Assembly (NCBI GenBank): GCA_947627735.1
Contig: CANQXG010000006.1
Coordinates: 20,611 to 84,610, forward strand
DNA length: 64,000 nt
From: an uncultured Oscillospiraceae bacterium
Lineage (GTDB): Bacteria > Bacillota > Clostridia > Oscillospirales > Oscillospiraceae
Direction of reading: 5' to 3'
The notes beneath the pieces were generated by a model. It was not told the DNA's origin and did not search any database. It saw only the letters and a list, made by a program, of their open reading frames with translations. Shown here in pieces: positions 59,720 to 64,000 of this stretch (position 1 is its first letter; each line of letters starts with the position of its first letter). The position numbers and the translations under genes are program-made.

Positions 59720-61423
59720 TTATTCCTCCTCCGGGATCACCGTTTCCCGCTGGATGAAGGCCCGCAGGGAGTTGAGCACCGCCAGCAGCGCCACCCCCAC
59801 GTCCGCGAACACCGCCAGCCACAGCGGGCAGGTGCCGAACATGTCCAGCACCAGTATCACCGCCTTGAAGCCCAGGGCGAAGAGGATGTTCTGGCGCACG
59901 ATGGAGCGGGTGTGCTTGGCCACGTCCAGGGCGTTGACCACCTTGCTGGGTTCCGGACCCATGATGACCACGTCCGCGGCCCGGATGGCGGCGTCGGAGG
60001 TGGCGCCGTTCAGGCTCACGCCCACGTCCGCCGCCTCGATGCAGTCGCCGCTTGTTTCCGCGTCGCCCACGAAGATCAGCTTTCCCCGGCGGATCTGGCT
60101 GTTCTGGATCTCCTTCACCACCGCCACCTTATCCGACGGCTGGCTGGCGGGATAGAACTGGCCGATGCCCACCTGGCGGGCGAACTTCTCCGTGGCGGCG
60201 GGGCTGTCGTCGGTGAGCATGGCCACCTGCCGGTCGCTGTCCCAGCTCAGGACCGTGACCGCGCCGGACACGTCCGGCTTCGCCACGCTGCCGAACACGA
60301 TCCGACCGGCGTACTGCCCGTCGATGGAAAGGTACACGCAGTTTTCCGCCAGCGTGTCCGAACCGGGGTCCACCCCCTGCTGCCGGACGAAACCCAGCGG
60401 TCCCAGCAGGATCTTCACCCCGTCCACCTCCACGGTGATGCCGAAGGGGTCGGTCTGCTGCTGGAAGCTCTCGATCAGCTCGATATAGATCACGCCCTTG
60501 TAGGCGGCCTTCACCGCCTCGGCGTAGTCGCTCTCGGAGTAGGCGCAGGCGTGGGCCGCGATGCGCAGGAACACCTCCGGGTCCATCCGCTCGCTCTTCA
60601 CGGAGCTGACCCGCAGCCCCTTGCCCTCCAGGGCGCCGGTCTTGTCAAAGACCACGGCCCTGGCCCGGGCCACGTCGTCCATGGCGCAGGTGTTCTTGAA
60701 GAGGATGCCCTGCCGGGTGGCCCCGCCGATGCCGGCGAAGTAGCTCAGGGGCACGGAGATGACGATGGCGCAGGGGCAGGCGATGACCATCAGCACCAGG
60801 GCGCGGTATATCCCCTCGGTGACGGTGGTCTTCAGCACCAGCGGCGACACCACCGCGATGGCCACGGCGATGCCGATGACCACGGGGGTATAGATGCGGG
60901 CGAAGTGGGTGATGAACTCCTCCGTGCGGCCCTTGGGGCCTTTGTCGGAGCGCACCTCCGCCAGCACGGCGCTGGCCTCGGGGGAGCGGTTCTCCATCAG
61001 CCCCTCGATGCTGCGGCGCACCTTCGCCACGGCGAAGCCCTGGAACAGCTCGCCCACCTGGTACAGGATCATCACGCTGGCGCCCTCGCTGGCCTCGCCG
61101 ATGACCACGGAGGCCACGGCCACCACGCTCATAAGAAGGCTTTCGTCAAACAGCCGCCGGCGGAAGATATTGGCCACGGCGCGGATGAATACGTCATACC
61201 CCGCGCACAGGATGGCCAGCACGTTCAGTCCAAGGGAGATCTGGGGCAGCGTGCCTTCGGCCACCGCTCCCCCGATGAAAAATACGGCGGATGTGACCAG
61301 GCGCCAGACCATCACGGTGTCAAAACCGTGATGGTCATGGTGATGCTCGGTCATGCACTCGTCGCATGTGCAGTCATGGCCGTGTCCGGCCACCGCCTGT
61401 TTTATCTCCCGCAGGAAGCCCAT
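59720..61423 (-). CDS. Degenerate P1B-type (heavy-metal) ATPase homologue lacking A-domain
   Basis: CPC TM motif (ACPCAIVISVPLSYFAGIGGATRQGILFK) and DKTG retained; TGES domain absent; HP, GxG, GDGxND motifs altered; His/Cys-rich N-terminus. Confidence 0.85.
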   Translation of the reverse strand: MGFLREIKQAVAGHGHDCTCDECMTEHHHDHHGFDTVMVWRLVTSAVFFIGGAVAEGTLPQISLGLNVLAILCAGYDVFIRAVANIFRRRLFDESLLMSVVAVASVVIGEASEGASVMILYQVGELFQGFAVAKVRRSIEGLMENRSPEASAVLAEVRSDKGPKGRTEEFITHFARIYTPVVIGIAVAIAVVSPLVLKTTVTEGIYRALVLMVIACPCAIVISVPLSYFAGIGGATRQGILFKNTCAMDDVARARAVVFDKTGALEGKGLRVSSVKSERMDPEVFLRIAAHACAYSESDYAEAVKAAYKGVIYIELIESFQQQTDPFGITVEVDGVKILLGPLGFVRQQGVDPGSDTLAENCVYLSIDGQYAGRIVFGSVAKPDVSGAVTVLSWDSDRQVAMLTDDSPAATEKFARQVGIGQFYPASQPSDKVAVVKEIQNSQIRRGKLIFVGDAETSGDCIEAADVGVSLNGATSDAAIRAADVVIMGPEPSKVVNALDVAKHTRSIVRQNILFALGFKAVILVLDMFGTCPLWLAVFADVGVALLAVLNSLRAFIQRETVIPEEE

Positions 61424-61426
61424 TTA

Positions 61427-62395
61427 TCAGGCTTTGCCGCTGCAGCCCAGCACGTCCACCAGCTTGTGGCGCACCAGCTCCTTGATGTTGGAGCGAGCGG
61501 GCTTGAGGTACTCCCGGGGATCGAACTTGTCGGGATGCTCGTCAAAGAACTCACGGATGGTGCCGGTCATGGCCAGACGCAGGTCGGAGTCGATATTGAT
61601 CTTGCACACGCTCAGGGTGGCCGCCTTGCGCAGCTGCTCCTCGGGGATGCCCACCGCGTCGGGCATCTTCCCGCCGTGGTCGTTTATCATCTTCACGTAA
61701 TTCTGGGGCACGGAAGAGGAGCCGTGCAGCACGATGGGGAACCCGGGCAGACGGCGGGAAACCTCCTCCAGCACGTCGAAGCGCAGCGGGGGCGGCACCA
61801 GGATGCCCTTCTCGTTGCGGGTGCACTGGTCGGCGGTGAATTTATAAGCGCCGTGACTGGTTCCGATGGCGATGGCCAAGCTGTCGCAGCCGGTCTTGGA
61901 GACGAACTCCTCCACCTCTTCGGGGTGGGTGTAGGAGGAATCGGCCGCGGAGACCTTCACCTCATCCTCCACGCCGGCCAGGGTGCCCAGCTCAGCCTCC
62001 ACCACCACGCCGTGGTCGTGGGCATACTCCACCACCTTGCGGGTGATCTCGATATTCTCGGCGAAGGGCTTGGAGGAGGCGTCGATCATCACGGAGGTGA
62101 AGCCGCCGTCGATGCAGCTCTTGCAGGTCTCAAAGTCGGGGCCATGGTCCAGATGCAGCACGATGGGGATCTCCGGGCACTCGATCACGGCGGCCTCCAC
62201 CAGCTTCACCAGATAGGTGTGGTTGGCATAGGCGCGGGCGCCCTTGGACACCTGGAGGATCACGGGGGCGTGCTCCTCCCGGCAGGCCTCGGTGATGGCC
62301 TGGAGGATCTCCATGTTGTTGACGTTGAAAGCGCCAACGGCGTAGCCGCCGTCATAGGCTTTTTTGAACATCTCGGTGGAAGTTACTAAAGGCAT
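61427..62395 (-). CDS. fba: Class II fructose-bisphosphate aldolase
   Basis: AVGAFNVNNMEILQAI, VLHLDHGPDFE, GTSHGAYKF, VLHGSSSVP. Confidence 0.95.
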   Translation of the reverse strand: MPLVTSTEMFKKAYDGGYAVGAFNVNNMEILQAITEACREEHAPVILQVSKGARAYANHTYLVKLVEAAVIECPEIPIVLHLDHGPDFETCKSCIDGGFTSVMIDASSKPFAENIEITRKVVEYAHDHGVVVEAELGTLAGVEDEVKVSAADSSYTHPEEVEEFVSKTGCDSLAIAIGTSHGAYKFTADQCTRNEKGILVPPPLRFDVLEEVSRRLPGFPIVLHGSSSVPQNYVKMINDHGGKMPDAVGIPEEQLRKAATLSVCKINIDSDLRLAMTGTIREFFDEHPDKFDPREYLKPARSNIKELVRHKLVDVLGCSGKA

Positions 62396-62503
62396 GGTAA
62401 GGACTCCTTTACTTTATTTTTCCATGGCCTTTATTTTAACGCAGTTTTGTGCTATAATCAACCAAAACATGAAATAAAAACTATTTATTATGGAGGAACG
62501 ATC

Positions 62504-63745
62504 ATGTCCAATAAACTCGTGGGGGCCTGCGTTATCGGCCAGTCCGGCGGCCCCACCTCTGTCATCAACGCCAGCGCCTACGGCGCCATCAGCGCCGCCC
62601 TGGCCGCGGAGGAGATCACCCAGGTGTTGGGCGCCGACCATGGCATCACCGGCGTGCTGGCGGACAAGCTCTACGATATGGGTTTGGAGGACCCCCAGGA
62701 GCTGGCCTATCTGAAAAACACCCCCGCCTCTGAGCTGGGTTCCTGCCGGTATAAGCTGGCCGACCCCGACAAGGACGACACCGACTACAAGCGCATCCTG
62801 GAGGTGTTCAAAAAGCACAACGTCCGCTATTTCTTCTATAACGGCGGCAACGACTCCATGGACACCTGCGACAAGATCAGCCGCTTCATGGCCAAGTCCG
62901 GCTGGGAGTGCCGCGTCATGGGTATCCCCAAGACCATCGACAACGACCTGTGGGGCACCGACCACTGCCCCGGATTCGCCTCCGCGGCCAAGTATATCGC
63001 CACCAGCGCCATGGAGGTGTCCAAGGACGGGCGGGTCTACCCCACCGGCCAGGTGACCATCATGGAGATCATGGGCCGCCACGCCGGATGGCTGGCCGCC
63101 TCCGCCGCCCTGGCCACCCACTTCGGCGCCGGTCCCGACCTGGTGTACCTGCCGGAGGTGGACTTCGACCAGGACGCCTTCCTGGCGGATGTGGAGCGGA
63201 TCTACAACGAGAAGAAGTCCTGCCTGGTGGCCGTATCCGAGGGCCTGCACTTCGCCGACGGCACTTTCGTTTCCCAGGCCAAGACCAGTGCCACCGACGG
63301 CTTCGGCCACGCCCAGCTGGGCGGTCTGGCCGCCCGCCTGGGCGAGCTGGTGAAGGAGCGCACCGGCGCCAAGGTCCGGGCCATCGAGCTGAGCCTGCTG
63401 CAGCGCTGCGGCGCCCACTTGGCCTCCAAGACCGACGTGGAGGAGGCCGAGATGGCCGGGCGCAAGGCCGTGGAGGCCGCCGTGGCCGGCGAAACCGGCA
63501 AGATGGTGGCCTTTGAGCGGACGACCGACGACAAAGGCGATTACCAGTGCAAGTATATCCTCCTGCCCCTCACCTCCGTGGCCAATGCGGAGAAGAAGGT
63601 GCCCCTGGAGTGGATCAACGCGGAGCACAACTTCGTCACCCAGGACTTCATCGACTACGCCCTGCCCCTGATCCAGGGCGAGCCGGAGCGGCCCACCGAG
63701 TGCTCCCTGCCCCGGTATGCCCGGCTGAAGAAGATCCAGGCCTGA
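62504..63745 (+). CDS. 6-phosphofructokinase, probably pyrophosphate-dependent
   Basis: GQSGGPTSVINAS, YNGGNDSMDT, GIPKTIDNDL, MGRHAGWLAA. Confidence 0.93.
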   Translation: MSNKLVGACVIGQSGGPTSVINASAYGAISAALAAEEITQVLGADHGITGVLADKLYDMGLEDPQELAYLKNTPASELGSCRYKLADPDKDDTDYKRILEVFKKHNVRYFFYNGGNDSMDTCDKISRFMAKSGWECRVMGIPKTIDNDLWGTDHCPGFASAAKYIATSAMEVSKDGRVYPTGQVTIMEIMGRHAGWLAASAALATHFGAGPDLVYLPEVDFDQDAFLADVERIYNEKKSCLVAVSEGLHFADGTFVSQAKTSATDGFGHAQLGGLAARLGELVKERTGAKVRAIELSLLQRCGAHLASKTDVEEAEMAGRKAVEAAVAGETGKMVAFERTTDDKGDYQCKYILLPLTSVANAEKKVPLEWINAEHNFVTQDFIDYALPLIQGEPERPTECSLPRYARLKKIQA

Positions 63746-63761
63746 GCATAATGTCTATAAG

Positions 63762-63792
63762 AAAAGACCCGGTCGAGAGACCGGGCCTTTTT
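63762..63792. terminator. Terminator after pfk, between convergent genes
   Basis: aaaagacccggtc-gaga-gaccgggccttttt. Confidence 0.85.
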
Positions 63793-63796
63793 GCGG

Positions 63797-64000
63797 TCAT
63801 TTTTTCCTGTCGAAGGACGGGTTGACGGCGTAGACGTTGCGCTGATCCATCTTGGCGGTGGCGATGCCCATGGCCTCGCCGAAGCGCTGGAAGTGGACCA
63901 CCTCCCGCTCCCGCAGAAAGCGCATCACGTCGATCACGTCCGGGTCGTCGCACATGCGCAGGATGTTGTCATAGGTCACCCGGGCCTTCTGCTCGGCGCC
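63797..64000 (-). CDS. CotJC / manganese-catalase-like protein, C-terminal part (runs off window)
   Basis: NILRMCDDPDVIDVMRFLREREVVHFQRFGEAMGIA...NPSF; reading frame open to window end. Confidence 0.75.
   Translation of the reverse strand, partial: GAEQKARVTYDNILRMCDDPDVIDVMRFLREREVVHFQRFGEAMGIATAKMDQRNVYAVNPSFDRKK

Noticed and set aside
59720-61423. Frameshifted/broken P-type ATPase pseudogene
   Set aside because: Frame is uninterrupted for 567 codons and the losses are motif-specific, so it is kept as a CDS with a pseudoenzyme hypothesis. A recent in-frame deletion cannot be fully excluded without relatives.
59912-62389. 825-aa plus-strand ORF spanning the P-type ATPase-like and fba genes
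   Set aside because: Crosses two well-supported minus-strand genes; shadow composition.

Overview
GC-rich 64-kb chromosomal window, most likely from a spore-forming Clostridia/Oscillospiraceae-type Firmicute (spoIVA, sigK, cwlD and a cotJC-like gene fragment are present). Most of it is dense housekeeping operons: uvrA; recD2-comF-mreB; a pyrimidine operon (pyrC-carB-pyrK-pyrD-pyrF-pyrE-pyrB); rimP-nusA-ylxR-ylxQ-infB-rbfA-nrnA-truB-ribF-ruvCAB; spoIVA, cwlD, radA and a xer-type recombinase; dut; a two-component system; and fba / PPi-type pfk. No rRNA, tRNA, CRISPR array or transposase was recognised. The main accessory region is ~16.8-28.8 kb. It encodes an HTH protein, a kinase-TM-LRR receptor-like protein, three dynamin-like GTPases with an M48 metalloprotease embedded among them, three tandem membrane proteins with near-identical C-terminal zinc ribbons, an alarmone-hydrolase-like HD protein and a NADAR-like protein. 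It is the best candidate for an undescribed membrane-remodelling, stress or defence system. Other notable items: a P1B-type ATPase homologue that lacks its A-domain and most catalytic motifs (59720-61423, minus); PyrB fused to a PyrI-like zinc domain; a 28-bp dif-like palindrome directly upstream of the xer gene; an SD-sequestering hairpin at spoIVA; and a sigma factor gene that may be leaderless.
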